Below, one piece after another: positions 19,293-28,373 of a stretch of 64,000 nt of DNA. Every line of letters begins with the position of its first letter. Positions within the stretch are counted from its first letter, which is position 1. Source of the DNA: Xanthomonas nasturtii (GTDB lineage: Bacteria; Pseudomonadota; Gammaproteobacteria; Xanthomonadales; Xanthomonadaceae); contig NZ_LYMI01000001.1 in assembly GCF_001660815.1 (NCBI RefSeq), positions 62,001-126,000 of the forward strand, given 5' to 3'. The translations under genes and the position numbers were made by a program. Under the pieces are notes generated by a model. The model was not told where the DNA came from. It ran no database searches and saw nothing but the letters and a program-made list of their open reading frames with translations.

Positions 19293-21941
19293 ATGAACGC
19301 ACCTGCCAAATTCAGCACATCCCAGATCCGTAGTGACTTCCTCGCGTTTTTCGAGGGGAAGGGCCACACCATCGTGCCATCCGCGCCGCTGGTGCCGGGC
19401 AACGACCCGACCCTGCTGTTCACCAATTCCGGCATGGTCCAGTTCAAGGATGTCTTCCTCGGCGCGGAAAAGCGCAGCTATGTGCGCGCTGCGGATGTGC
19501 AGCGCTGCTTGCGTGCCGGTGGCAAACACAACGATCTGGATTCGGTGGGCTACACCGCACGTCACCACACCTTTTTCGAAATGCTCGGCAATTGGTCGTT
19601 CGGCGACTATTTCAAGAAAGATGCCATCGCCTGGGCGTGGGAGCTGCTGACCCAGGTCTGGAAGCTGCCGGCCGACCGCTTGCTGGTCACCGTCTACCAC
19701 ACCGACGAGGAAGCCTTCGCGTTGTGGCGCGACATGATCGGCATTCCGGAAAGCCGCATCGTGCGCATCGGCGACAACAAGGGTGCGCCGTACGCGTCGG
19801 ACAATTTCTGGCAGATGGCCGATACCGGCCCATGCGGCCCGTGTACCGAAATCTTCTTCGACCACGGCGATCACATCGCCGGTGGTCCGCCGGGTTCGCC
19901 GGACGAAGATGGCGACCGCTTTATCGAAATCTGGAACCTGGTCTTCATGCAGTTCGATCGCCAGCCCGACGGTACCCTGGTGCCGCTGCCGGCGCCGTGC
20001 GTGGATACCGGCATGGGGCTTGAGCGCCTGGCCGCGATCCTGCAGCACGTCCACACCAACTACGAGATCGACCTGTTCCAGGCGTTGATCGGCAAGGCCA
20101 GCGCGCTGACCGGCATCACCGATCTGGAGAACAAGTCGTTGCGGGTGATCGCCGATCACATCCGTGCCTGTTCGTTCCTCATCGTCGACGGCGTGCTGCC
20201 CTCCAACGAAGGGCGCGGTTATGTGCTGCGCCGGATCATCCGGCGTGCGCTGCGTCATGGCTGGATGCTTGGCGTGCGCCAGCCGTTCTTCAGCAAGATG
20301 GTGCCGACGCTGGTCGAGCTGATGGGCGAAGCCTATCCCGAGCTGGTAGTGGCGCGGGACACCGTGGCGCGCGCGTTGCTGGCCGAGGAAGAACGTTTTG
20401 CCGAGACGCTGGATGCCGGCATGAAGATCTTCGACGAAGTCGCATCGCGCTCGCAGGAAGTCATTCCCGGTGCCGATGCGTTCCGCCTCTTCGACACCTA
20501 CGGTTTTCCGGTCGATCTGACGTCGGACATTGCGCGCGAGCGCGGCTTGCGCGTGGACATGGAGGGCTTCGAGTTCGCCATGGAACGCCAGCGCGAAACG
20601 GCGCGTGCGGCTGGCAAGTTCGGCGGCGGCGTGGCATTGCCGGCCGACCTGGTTGCGAGCATGTCGCCGACGGTGTTTCTGGGCTACGAAGCGCACGATG
20701 CCGATGCACTCAAGGTCGTGGCATTGCTCAAGCAGGGCCGCCCGGTCGAACATGCGGAGGCGGGCGACGAGGTGATCGTGTTCACCGACCGCACCCCGTT
20801 CTACGCCGAGTCGGGTGGCCAGGTCGGCGATAGCGGCCAGCTGAGCGGCCCTGGCGTATCGATCGAAGTCGCCGACACCCAGAAGTTCGCCGGTCAGTTC
20901 CATGGCCATGTTGGCCGCATCGGCGAAGGCGCACTCGCGCTTGGCGATGTGCTGGCGGGCGGTATCGATGCGCAACTTCGCGGCAAGACCATTCTCAATC
21001 ATTCGGCCACCCACCTGTTGCACGCCGCGCTGCGCGAAGTGCTGGGAACGCATGTGCAGCAGAAGGGCTCGCTGGTCGCGCCCGATCGCCTGCGCTTCGA
21101 CTTCTCGCACTTCCAGCCGATCAGCGCTGATGAGCTCGCTGTCATCGAGCGCAAGGTCAACGCCGAAGTGCGCACCAATCACGGTGTGGAAGTGCACAAC
21201 ATGGCCATGCAGGAGGCGCTGGATTTTGGCGCGATGGCGCTGTTTGGCGAGAAATACGGCGAAAACGTCCGCGTGCTGAAGATGGGTGGTTATTCCACCG
21301 AGCTGTGTGGCGGCACCCATGTCACCCGCACCGGCGATATCGGTCTGTTCAAGATCACCTCCGAAGGCGGCGTGTCGTCGGGTGTGCGCCGTATCGAAGC
21401 GGTGACCGGGCAGGGCGCGCTCGATTATGTGGCCGACGAAGAACGCCGCTTGTTCGAGGCAGCCCATCTGCTCGGCGGGAATGCCAACGAGGTGGTGGAC
21501 AAGGTGCGCGCACTGACCGAGCGTCAGAAGCGGCTGGAGCGCGAGCTGGAATCGCTCAAGGCCAAACTGGCGTCCGGTGCTACGGCTGATCTGGGCGCTG
21601 GCGCGATCGAGGTGGCTGGGGTCAAGGTTGTCGCGGTGCGGCTGGAAGGCTTCGATGCCAAGGCGCTGCGCGATGCGATGGATCGCCTCAAGCAACAGCT
21701 TGGCGATTCGGTGATCGTGCTGGCGGGCGCGTCTGGCGGCAAGGTCGCGCTGGTCGCCGGCGTGAACGGCAGCCCAACCGGCAAGGTGAAGGCAGGGGAA
21801 CTCCTCGGCCATATCGCCAGTCAGATCGGGGGCAAGGGCGGTGGCCGTCCGGATCTCGCCCAGGGTGGTGGCGAGGACGGGCCCGCCCTTGCGACCGCAC
21901 TCGACGGTGTGCCCTCCTGGGTCAAGCAACACTTGGGCTGA
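19293..21941 (+). CDS. alaS: Alanyl-tRNA synthetase
   Basis: 882 aa, full length. It charges tRNA-Ala. The class II catalytic core starts [33 protein letters not shown] and includes [38 protein letters not shown]. The editing domain carries [16 protein letters not shown] and the zinc-binding [13 protein letters not shown]. The C-Ala domain ends [15 protein letters not shown]. It has the family's usual place between recX and csrA. Confidence 0.98.
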   Translation: MNAPAKFSTSQIRSDFLAFFEGKGHTIVPSAPLVPGNDPTLLFTNSGMVQFKDVFLGAEKRSYVRAADVQRCLRAGGKHNDLDSVGYTARHHTFFEMLGNWSFGDYFKKDAIAWAWELLTQVWKLPADRLLVTVYHTDEEAFALWRDMIGIPESRIVRIGDNKGAPYASDNFWQMADTGPCGPCTEIFFDHGDHIAGGPPGSPDEDGDRFIEIWNLVFMQFDRQPDGTLVPLPAPCVDTGMGLERLAAILQHVHTNYEIDLFQALIGKASALTGITDLENKSLRVIADHIRACSFLIVDGVLPSNEGRGYVLRRIIRRALRHGWMLGVRQPFFSKMVPTLVELMGEAYPELVVARDTVARALLAEEERFAETLDAGMKIFDEVASRSQEVIPGADAFRLFDTYGFPVDLTSDIARERGLRVDMEGFEFAMERQRETARAAGKFGGGVALPADLVASMSPTVFLGYEAHDADALKVVALLKQGRPVEHAEAGDEVIVFTDRTPFYAESGGQVGDSGQLSGPGVSIEVADTQKFAGQFHGHVGRIGEGALALGDVLAGGIDAQLRGKTILNHSATHLLHAALREVLGTHVQQKGSLVAPDRLRFDFSHFQPISADELAVIERKVNAEVRTNHGVEVHNMAMQEALDFGAMALFGEKYGENVRVLKMGGYSTELCGGTHVTRTGDIGLFKITSEGGVSSGVRRIEAVTGQGALDYVADEERRLFEAAHLLGGNANEVVDKVRALTERQKRLERELESLKAKLASGATADLGAGAIEVAGVKVVAVRLEGFDAKALRDAMDRLKQQLGDSVIVLAGASGGKVALVAGVNGSPTGKVKAGELLGHIASQIGGKGGGRPDLAQGGGEDGPALATALDGVPSWVKQHLG

Positions 21942-22039
21942 ACACTTGTCCTGCTATGCCTTGCTGGCTGGCAGGATGTCCCGCTACCATTTCCGGTCTA
22001 TTCCCTTACCTAGGGCGCGTCTCACTCAGGAGGCCGTCG

Positions 22040-22078
22040 ATGCTGGTGGGAAACCCACCGGTTCCAGGAGATTTGTAA
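22040..22078 (+). CDS. Possible 12-codon leader ORF of csrA
   Basis: ATG at 22040 begins the peptide [12 protein letters not shown] and stops at TAA 22076-22078, one base before the csrA ATG. It has a near-ideal AGGAGG (22028-22033) six bases upstream, stronger than csrA's own site. It spans the csrA Shine-Dalgarno and the leader hairpin, so its translation could open or block csrA initiation. Translation and function are inference. Confidence 0.4.
   Translation: MLVGNPPVPGDL
22043..22061 (+). promoter_or_regulatory. csrA leader hairpin with flanking GGA motifs
   Basis: CTGGTGGG-AAA-CCCACCGG can fold into an 8-bp stem (one T-G pair) just before the csrA ribosome-binding site (AGGAG, 22066-22070). 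GGA triplets occur at 22029, 22049 and 22067; CsrA proteins bind GGA. Autoregulation by CsrA is plausible but inferred. Confidence 0.4.
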
Positions 22079-22079
22079 A

Positions 22080-22292
22080 ATGTTGATCCTCACTCGCCGG
22101 GTAGGCGAAACCTTGATGATCGGCGACTTGGTCACCGTGACCGTTCTCGGCGTCAAGGGCAATCAGGTGCGCATCGGTATCAACGCACCCAAGGATGTGG
22201 CTGTGCATCGCGAAGAAATCTATCAGCGCATCCAACGTGGGGATGAGCCGGTTGCCTCCGGCGCGCATCACTGCGACGATTCTTCGAATTGA
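22080..22292 (+). CDS. csrA: Carbon storage regulator CsrA (RsmA)
   Basis: 70 aa. It is a dimeric RNA-binding regulator that controls translation of many mRNAs; in Xanthomonas the homologue RsmA is required for virulence factor expression. The start [16 protein letters not shown], the core [18 protein letters not shown] and the RNA-contacting [12 protein letters not shown] are canonical. A hydrophilic tail extends about 10 residues beyond E. coli CsrA. It follows alaS by 138 bp and precedes tRNA-Ser by about 80 bp, as in E. coli. Confidence 0.97.
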   Translation: MLILTRRVGETLMIGDLVTVTVLGVKGNQVRIGINAPKDVAVHREEIYQRIQRGDEPVASGAHHCDDSSN

Positions 22293-22375
22293 TCGTTGTA
22301 AAGGGTTTACGTTAGCCCCTCTTACCCGGTATTCTTCGCGGCCTGCCACGGACATCGCGGCAGGCAGCAAAAACT

Positions 22376-22468
22376 GGAGCGATGCCCGAGCGGCTGAAGG
22401 GGCTCCCCTGCTAAGGGAGTATAGGGTCAAAAGCTCTATCGAGGGTTCGAATCCCTCTCGCTCCGCCA
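22376..22468 (+). tRNA. tRNA-Ser (GCT)
   Basis: 93 nt including an encoded CCA. The acceptor stem GGAGCGA/TCGCTCC, anticodon stem-loop CCCTGCTAAGGG (anticodon GCT) and long variable arm identify a class II serine tRNA. It sits after csrA like E. coli serV, which has the same anticodon. Confidence 0.97.
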
Positions 22469-22478
22469 GTGTTTTAGG

Positions 22479-22514
22479 CGCCCGCAAATCCCTGATTTGC
22501 GGGCGTTTTTATTT
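22479..22514 (+). terminator. Rho-independent terminator of tRNA-Ser
   Basis: An 11-bp perfect stem (CGCCCGCAAAT / ATTTGCGGGCG) with loop CCCTG is followed by TTTTTATTT, 10 bp after the tRNA. Confidence 0.95.
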
Positions 22515-22640
22515 GTGCTGCAGGCACTTTCGTGGTGGCCGCGTTGGCGGCTGCCGCACAGCATCCTGATGGCGGCAACCGTCGCCAACGCCGCTAGTGG
22601 ACCCGCTGATACGCGCTGACGTTGGCGCATTTCTGCCAGT

Positions 22641-23954
22641 GTGTTCCGGGACCGTGCTCAGCTCGCTGCGTGCACAGCAACGTGGTCGTGCTCTTGCTTC
22701 GCGCGGCATCGTTTGTCGATAGCGCGTCTGGGCAACTTGATCGTTCGAACTGGCTGCGCTACGCGCTTGCATCGATTCTTTCCTGCGACGCTCGAGTCCT
22801 ACATCGAGTTCTCGCTGGACGGCACGGTGCTCGCGGCCAATCAAAATTTCCTGCAGGTGATGATGGGTTACCGGCTGGAGGACATTCGCCGAAAACACCA
22901 CGGCATGTTCGTGGATGCGAGCATGCGCCAGTCGCCTGCGTATCGCGCGTTCTGGGGTTCGCTCGGGCGTGGCGCCTTCGATGCGGGCCGTTACCGGTGC
23001 ATCGGCAAGGACGGCAGGGAAGTGTGGATCCAGGCGTCCTACAACCCGGTGCTCGACGAGCTCGGGCGGCCCTACAAGGTGGTCAAGTACGCGACCGACG
23101 TGACCGATCAGGTGCGCTCGGCCGAGCGTATGCGCGATCTGATGCGGCAGACCATGAGCATTGCGCAGAACGTCCAGCGCGAGGCGCACCATATTTCGGC
23201 CAGCAACCAGGAGTTGGTCGGCCGCATGTCGCTGCAGTCCGCCGCGGTGGCGCAGACCTCAAGCACGATCGATCAACTGGCTGCGACCGTGCGCACCAAT
23301 GCTGAAAATGCAGGTTCCGCGCGCCGCATGGCCGAAGAATCGGCCACGGTCGCGTGGCGCGGTGCCGATGTCATCGCCGATGTGGTCAAGACCACTGCCG
23401 GCATCCGCTTGGCGACCGATCGCATCGGGCAGATCATCGAGGTGATCGACGGCATCGCGTTCCAGACCAACATCCTGGCCTTGAACGCAGCGGTGGAAGC
23501 GGCGCGTGCCGGCGAGCAGGGACGTGGTTTTGCCGTGGTGGCGACCGAGGTGCGCAGCCTGGCGCAGCGTTGCAGCGTGTCAGCCAGGGAGATCCGCTCG
23601 CTGATCGACAACGCGACCGATCAGGTGGGCGATGGCTCGCGCCTGGCCGAGCAAGCCGGTGTGGTGATGCAGGACATGGTGACCTCGGTCCTGCGCGTTA
23701 CCGCGACCGTCGAGCAGATTGCCGCTGCCAGCCATGACCAGGCCCAGGATATTTCCACCGCGAACACCGCGTTGCAGTCGATCGGTGTGCAAGCGCGCGA
23801 CCAGGCGCAGATGGTCGACGATCTTGCGCGCTCGGCGCGCGTGCTGGAAGGCGATGCGGATGCGCTGTTCGCCTTGGTCAATGGCGATGCGGGCGGCGCT
23901 GCGGTGCATGTGGACGCGCCGGCTGCGCAGCATGCAGGCTCGAAGGCGGCGTGA
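22641..23954 (+). CDS. Soluble PAS-containing methyl-accepting chemotaxis protein, N-terminus doubtful
   Basis: Up to 437 aa from this start. A PAS domain begins at about residue 54 ([19 protein letters not shown], then [22 protein letters not shown] and YATDVTDQ). A methyl-accepting signalling domain follows with the hairpin tip [51 protein letters not shown]. No transmembrane segment or HAMP domain is seen, so it would be a cytoplasmic receptor signalling to CheA/CheW. The first 50 residues (Cys/Arg-rich) do not look like protein, so the gene has either a later start or a degraded 5' end. No chemotaxis genes are adjacent. Confidence 0.75.
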   Translation: MFRDRAQLAACTATWSCSCFARHRLSIARLGNLIVRTGCATRLHRFFPATLESYIEFSLDGTVLAANQNFLQVMMGYRLEDIRRKHHGMFVDASMRQSPAYRAFWGSLGRGAFDAGRYRCIGKDGREVWIQASYNPVLDELGRPYKVVKYATDVTDQVRSAERMRDLMRQTMSIAQNVQREAHHISASNQELVGRMSLQSAAVAQTSSTIDQLAATVRTNAENAGSARRMAEESATVAWRGADVIADVVKTTAGIRLATDRIGQIIEVIDGIAFQTNILALNAAVEAARAGEQGRGFAVVATEVRSLAQRCSVSAREIRSLIDNATDQVGDGSRLAEQAGVVMQDMVTSVLRVTATVEQIAAASHDQAQDISTANTALQSIGVQARDQAQMVDDLARSARVLEGDADALFALVNGDAGGAAVHVDAPAAQHAGSKAA

Positions 23955-23970
23955 TTGCGTCGCGCGCACA

Positions 23971-23998
23971 AAACAAAACCGCGTATACGCGGGCTTTG
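23971..23998. terminator. Candidate bidirectional terminator between convergent genes
   Basis: The 14-bp palindrome CCGCGTATACGCGG can fold with a TATA loop. It is flanked by an A-rich run (AAAACAAAA) on the left and GCTTTG on the right, so it would act best on the minus strand behind the pirin gene. The remaining bases up to 24209 show nothing else. Confidence 0.5.
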
Positions 23999-24209
23999 TC
24001 CGTCTCAGTGTCAGCTGGCGCATCGCGCACCAGGGCTGTGCACTGCGCGATTACCTTGGGCGGCTGACTAAGCTACTGCGCAGCGACCATGCGGGTGCGG
24101 CCGGTGCCCGGAGGTGCATGCACCCTGTGTGCACTGCGGTTCCTGTGTGCCGTCCACGCCCGCCTGATGATTGCGCGCTACGTTGGTAGCCGCTCCTGGC
24201 CGCAGGCGC

Positions 24210-24911
24210 TTACTTCGGCAGGTCGAACACCAGTACTTCGGCATCGCGGGCATCGGCCAGCACGATTTCCGGCTCGCCGAGGATCTGGACGGCATCGCCG
24301 GCCGCCAGTGCCTGCCCATTGACGCTCAGGCTGCCGCGGGCCACCTGCACGTAGCCGATGCGGCCTTCCGCCAGCGGCTGCTGCAGGCGCACCTCGCCGT
24401 CGAGGATCGAGGCGTACAAGCGTGCATCCTGGTGCAGGCGCAGCGAGCCGGCGTCGCCATCGGGCGAGGCGATCAGGCGCAACTGGTTGCGCTTGCTGTC
24501 GGCATCGAAGTGCTTTTCTTCGTAGCTCGGCTCGATGCCGGCGCGATCGGGCATCACCCAGATCTGCAGGAAGTGCACCGGTTCGCTGGCCGAGTGATTG
24601 AACTCGCTATGGGTCACGCCGCTGCCGGCGCTCAGGCGCTGCACATCGCCGTAGTGCAATACCGAGCCGGTGCCCATGCTGTCCTTGTGCTCCAGCGCGC
24701 CGCCCAGGACATAGGAAATGATCTCCATGTCGCGGTGGGCGTGGGTGCCGAAACCTTCGCCCGGCTGCACCTTGTCTTCGTTGATCACGCGCAGCGGGCC
24801 GATGCCCATGTGGCGCGGGTCGTGGTAGCTGGCAAAGGAGAAGGTGTGGCGCGAGGACAGCCAGCCGTGTTCGGCGCGGCCGCGGGTTTCGCTCTTGCGG
24901 ACATTCAACAT
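24210..24911 (-). CDS. Pirin-family (YhhW-like) bicupin protein
   Basis: 233 aa, a bicupin. The N-terminal cupin has the pirin signature GFGTHAHRDMEIISYVLGGALEHKDSMG, whose His/Glu residues bind metal, followed by SAGSGVTHSEFN. YhhW relatives show quercetin 2,3-dioxygenase activity in vitro, but the physiological substrate is unknown. It is divergent from a LysR regulator with 136 bp between them. That arrangement usually means the regulator controls the adjacent gene. Confidence 0.9.
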   Translation of the reverse strand: MLNVRKSETRGRAEHGWLSSRHTFSFASYHDPRHMGIGPLRVINEDKVQPGEGFGTHAHRDMEIISYVLGGALEHKDSMGTGSVLHYGDVQRLSAGSGVTHSEFNHSASEPVHFLQIWVMPDRAGIEPSYEEKHFDADSKRNQLRLIASPDGDAGSLRLHQDARLYASILDGEVRLQQPLAEGRIGYVQVARGSLSVNGQALAAGDAVQILGEPEIVLADARDAEVLVFDLPK

Positions 24912-25047
24912 GCTGCTTCTCCTTGAAAGATTCGAATTGGCGCTGGGGGGTTAATCAGTGTCCCAGCGGCTTGATGCGTAGTCTCTGCCTCTGCGGGCCA
25001 GACAAAAAGCGAGTAGATTTGGCCGCTATCATCGAAAAAATCGAACA

Positions 25048-25995
25048 ATGAAAATCAGCCTGGAAGCGCTGCAGATCCTGGATGCCATCGACCGCCGCGG
25101 CTCGTTTTCCGCGGCAGCCAAGGTGCTGTTCAAGGTGCCTTCGACGATTTCCTACACGGTGTCCACGCTGGAAGAGGATCTGGGCGTGCAGCTGTTCGAG
25201 CGGGTGGGGCCGAAAGCCATGCCCACCCAGGCGGGGCGCGAACTGTTGCGCGAAGGACGCCATCTGCTGCGTGCCGCGCAGGAGCTGGAGGTGCGCGTGC
25301 GGCGAGTGGCCTCGGGCTGGGAATCGGATTTCGCGATCGGGCTGGATGCGGTGTTGCCTGCGAGCCTGCTGCAACCCCAGATCCTGGACTTCTACACGGT
25401 GGCCGACAGCACGCGGTTACGCGTGTTGAGCGAATCCTTGTCTGGCGGCTGGGAAGCGCTGCTGGACAGGCGCGTGGACCTGATCGTGGCGGCGGGCGAA
25501 GGCCCTAGCGGCGGCGGCTATGTCGCCGAGCCGATCGGTCGCTTGCGCTTCGTGTTTGCGGTGGCGTCCACGCATCCGCTGGCGAGCGCCGGCGGCGTGC
25601 TGGGCGCGGCCGAGCTGGCCGAACACCGGGCGATCGCGGTGGCAGATTCGGCGCGGCGCCTGCTGCCGCGTACCGTCGGGCTGCTGTCCGGCCGCGATGT
25701 CCTCACCGTGCCGGACATGCGCAGCAAGCTGCTGCTGCAGTTGGCCGGTGCCGGCTACGGCTTCCTGCCCGAGCCGTATGCGCGCGGGGCGCTGCAGGAT
25801 GGCCGGCTGCGCGAGGTGCAGGTGGAAACCCGCAAGCCCGACGAAACCTTCTACCTGGCGTGGCGACCGGGCGAAGAGGGCGAAGCGCTGGGGTGGTGGC
25901 GGCGTGCCTTGCGCGGCGAAGGCCTGTTCGACCGCTGGCTGGATGCTTTGGCCGCAACGTATCGTTCCGCTGCTGCCGGGCGGTCGCAGTTGTGA
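25048..25995 (+). CDS. LysR-family transcriptional regulator
   Basis: 315 aa. The N-terminal winged helix-turn-helix (LQILDAIDRRGSFSAAAKVLFKVPSTISYTVSTLEEDLGVQLFER) is followed by an effector-binding domain. The short helix variant KVPSTISYTV belongs to the YhaJ-like subgroup. It is divergently transcribed from the pirin gene and is the natural candidate for its regulator. Both starts are flanked by TCGA-containing sequence (ATCATCGAAAAAATCGAAC and GATTCGAATT), possible half-sites. Confidence 0.92.
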   Translation: MKISLEALQILDAIDRRGSFSAAAKVLFKVPSTISYTVSTLEEDLGVQLFERVGPKAMPTQAGRELLREGRHLLRAAQELEVRVRRVASGWESDFAIGLDAVLPASLLQPQILDFYTVADSTRLRVLSESLSGGWEALLDRRVDLIVAAGEGPSGGGYVAEPIGRLRFVFAVASTHPLASAGGVLGAAELAEHRAIAVADSARRLLPRTVGLLSGRDVLTVPDMRSKLLLQLAGAGYGFLPEPYARGALQDGRLREVQVETRKPDETFYLAWRPGEEGEALGWWRRALRGEGLFDRWLDALAATYRSAAAGRSQL

Positions 25996-26039
25996 CGGAA
26001 GGCGGATAATGGCCGCTCGCCGTCGCGCAGGGTCGTCGC

Positions 26040-27032
26040 ATGCAAGGCTTGATCGAGCAGTACGGATTGGCGCTGGTGTTCGCCAACGTGCTGGCATTGT
26101 CGCTCGGGCTGCCGGTGCCGGCCTTGCCGACCCTGGTGCTGGTGGGAGCCGGCTACGCCTTGCAGGGCGGTAGCGACGCCTGGCTGGCCGGGCTTGCAGC
26201 GTTGGCGGTGTCCGTGGCCGCCAGTCTGTTGGGCGATCTGGCCTGGTATCTGGCCGGGCGTCGCTTCGGGAACCGCACCTTGCAGTCGCTGTGTCGGCTG
26301 TCGCTGTCGCGCGATACCTGCATGAAGCAGACCGAGCGCTTCTTTTCGCGTTGGGGTGTGCGGGTGCTGGCAGTCGCCAAATTCGTGCCGGGCTTGTCGA
26401 TGGTGTCGGTGCCGATGGCCGGTGCGATGCGGGTGCGCCCTGCGGCGTTTCTGCGCTACGACGCCTTCGGTGCATCGCTGTGGGCGCTGGTCGGCTTGAG
26501 TGTGGGCGCTGTGTTCGCGCATCAGGTGCAGGACGTGCTGGCCTTTCTGTCCGAGCTCGGTTCGGGCGCGGTGGTGGTGCTGGCGGTGTTGCTTGCCGGC
26601 TATGTCGGTTGGCGCTGGTGGCGGCGGCACAGCCTGCTGCGATCGCTGGAGCATGCGCGGATCGGGGTGGATGAGCTGGTGCCGTTGCTGGACGGCGACG
26701 AAAGCCTGCGGCCGACCGTGCTGGATATCCGTGCGCCGGGTTATCGCGACCTGCAGCCGTACAAGATTCCTGGCGCCGTGTTTGCCGACGAGCGCCAGCT
26801 GGTGCAGATCCTGGCCAGCGTGCCGCGCGATCGCAGTGTGGTGATCTATTGCGCGTGTCCGGACGAGGTGTCTGCGGCGTGGCTGGCCGGGCGGATGCGC
26901 GAACGCGGATATGGCGATGTGCGGCCGTTGCTGGGCGGTCTGGATGCATGGCGCGACGCCGGGCATCCGGTGACATCGCTGTTGCCGGTGGTGGTGGTGG
27001 CCGAGGCGAGCGCGGTTGCGGCCACGGTTTGA
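26040..27032 (+). CDS. DedA-family membrane protein fused to a rhodanese domain
   Basis: 330 aa. The N-terminal 200 residues form a DedA/VTT membrane domain with several hydrophobic segments, the GRRFGNR loop and the FVPGLSMVSVPMAGAMR signature. After a basic WRWWRRH boundary comes a cytoplasmic rhodanese domain (about residues 215-315) with a candidate catalytic cysteine in VVIYCACPDEVSAAWLAGRM. Rhodaneses move sulfane sulfur, and DedA proteins act in membrane homeostasis or lipid transport. The joint role is unknown. It begins 45 bp after the LysR gene and may be co-transcribed. Confidence 0.9.
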   Translation: MQGLIEQYGLALVFANVLALSLGLPVPALPTLVLVGAGYALQGGSDAWLAGLAALAVSVAASLLGDLAWYLAGRRFGNRTLQSLCRLSLSRDTCMKQTERFFSRWGVRVLAVAKFVPGLSMVSVPMAGAMRVRPAAFLRYDAFGASLWALVGLSVGAVFAHQVQDVLAFLSELGSGAVVVLAVLLAGYVGWRWWRRHSLLRSLEHARIGVDELVPLLDGDESLRPTVLDIRAPGYRDLQPYKIPGAVFADERQLVQILASVPRDRSVVIYCACPDEVSAAWLAGRMRERGYGDVRPLLGGLDAWRDAGHPVTSLLPVVVVAEASAVAATV

Positions 27033-27158
27033 TTGCGCTGCATGCAGTGCCCGCGGCGTAGGCGAGCGTTTTGCTATGGCATCGGTACCGTGCGATGGAG
27101 CGCCACCATGCGATGCAACGCGATTGCGCAGCCATCTGCATCAACAAAAACCACAGGC

Positions 27159-27183
27159 AAAAAAAAAGACCAGCAAGCTGGTC
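27159..27183 (-). terminator. Rho-independent terminator after the tRNA-Arg pair
   Basis: Read on the minus strand, GACCAG-CTTG-CTGGTC (7 bp if the inner pair forms) is followed by a run of nine T. It lies 15 bp beyond the 3' end of the downstream tRNA-Arg, suggesting both tRNAs end here. Confidence 0.9.
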
Positions 27184-27197
27184 GTTTTCTTCAAGAT

Positions 27198-27274
27198 TGG
27201 TGCGCCCGGAGAGATTCGAACTCCCGACCGCCTGGTTCGTAGCCAGGTACTCTATCCAACTGAGCTACGGGCGC
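27198..27274 (-). tRNA. tRNA-Arg (ACG), copy 2
   Basis: 77 nt including encoded CCA. The acceptor stem GCGCCCG/CGGGCGC, D-arm GCTCAGTTGGATAGAGTAC, anticodon loop CTACGAA (ACG, wobble A becoming inosine) and T-loop TTCGAATC are clear. It is identical to the copy 94 bp upstream. Confidence 0.97.
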
Positions 27275-27368
27275 ATATCTTGTTTGGCTTGCAGATCTGA
27301 GGCAGTGCGATCGGATCTTTTTGACTGAAAAAACCGCGGTCGATTGCCGTCTTTTCGTATTCTGAAGA

Positions 27369-27445
27369 TGGTGCGCCCGGAGAGATTCGAACTCCCGACC
27401 GCCTGGTTCGTAGCCAGGTACTCTATCCAACTGAGCTACGGGCGC
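27369..27445 (-). tRNA. tRNA-Arg (ACG), copy 1
   Basis: 77 nt, identical in sequence to the downstream copy, anticodon ACG. The spacer between the copies contains T/A-rich stretches but no clear terminator, so the two are probably transcribed together from a promoter near 27460. Confidence 0.97.
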
Positions 27446-27485
27446 CTCGTCAGGAGCGGAATTATGCGCATGGCCAGCGTGCCCG

Positions 27486-28373
27486 TCAATCCCTTTGTGA
27501 ACTTCGATCGCCGTTGACGGCATCGCCAAGCGCACTGCGCAGCGCAGCGGCCACGGCCGCAGGCGTTTTCATCCAGGCGAAATGATCGCTGCGTGTTCCC
27601 AGTTGCATGGCATCCAAGGTCACGCTGTTTGCGCGTGCCCGCGGCATCTTGTCGAGCAGTGCACGCAGCGCAGCTGCCGGGCCGAAATTGTCGCGCGCAA
27701 GAGTGACCGCGCGGATCGGCACGCGCAGCGCACCCAGCGCCTGTTCCAGATCCCAAGGTGCGCCTGCCGCGCGATAGCGGTTGCTGCGGCCGACCTGCGC
27801 CCAATCGGCAATCAAGCTGCGTGCTTCGGTGCCGCCGAAGCCGAGCTGGCGGCCGTGCAGAACTCCCTGCATGCGTGCCAGCCACGGCAACAACCGAAAC
27901 GCCACGGGCAGGCCGTAGCGCATTGGCGCGGGAAAATTGCGCCAGTACGGCGAGCCGCTGGCAACCAGCCAAAGCTGGGCAAGCTGCGCCGATTGCAGTG
28001 CGGCATGGCAACACGCGAGCTGGCCGCCAAGGCTGTGTCCGCCCAGCACGCGCGGCAGCTGCGGGTCGTGCCGATCGAGCAGGACATGGCTGGCGGGGAG
28101 ATCGTCGGCAAGCAGCGTGCGATAGCCCCAATCGTGCTGACGCGATGGGCGCAGCGTGCTGCTGCCATTGCCGCGCCATTCGTGCAGATACACCGCGATG
28201 CCGGTGGAGGCGAGCGCCTGTGCGAAGGGGTGGTAATGCCGTGCGGCCACGCCCAGCGCCGGCAGCCACAGCAGCGCTGCAGTTGGCTGCAGTGGCGCGC
28301 AACGGATCACCTGCCAGCGATGTCCATCTGCAGCGCTGGCGAGCAAGCTGCCGGTGTGCACGTGCTCGCTCAT
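27486..28373 (-). CDS. Alpha/beta-hydrolase fold protein
   Basis: 295 aa. The nucleophile elbow GGHSLGGQ carries the putative catalytic Ser. Residues upstream (LHEWRGNGSS) resemble the oxyanion-side loop, and the C-terminal SDHFAW supplies a candidate His. Related proteins are annotated as serine aminopeptidase-like or YheT-like hydrolases, so the substrate cannot be named. No signal peptide is seen. The start overlaps the thiD stop by 4 bp, implying co-translation, although a link to thiamine metabolism is not otherwise shown. Confidence 0.85.
   Translation of the reverse strand: MSEHVHTGSLLASAADGHRWQVIRCAPLQPTAALLWLPALGVAARHYHPFAQALASTGIAVYLHEWRGNGSSTLRPSRQHDWGYRTLLADDLPASHVLLDRHDPQLPRVLGGHSLGGQLACCHAALQSAQLAQLWLVASGSPYWRNFPAPMRYGLPVAFRLLPWLARMQGVLHGRQLGFGGTEARSLIADWAQVGRSNRYRAAGAPWDLEQALGALRVPIRAVTLARDNFGPAAALRALLDKMPRARANSVTLDAMQLGTRSDHFAWMKTPAAVAAALRSALGDAVNGDRSSQRD

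Noticed and set aside
22515..22640. Phage attachment duplication after tRNA-Ser
   Set aside because: No repeat of the tRNA 3' end was found downstream, and no integrase gene is present.
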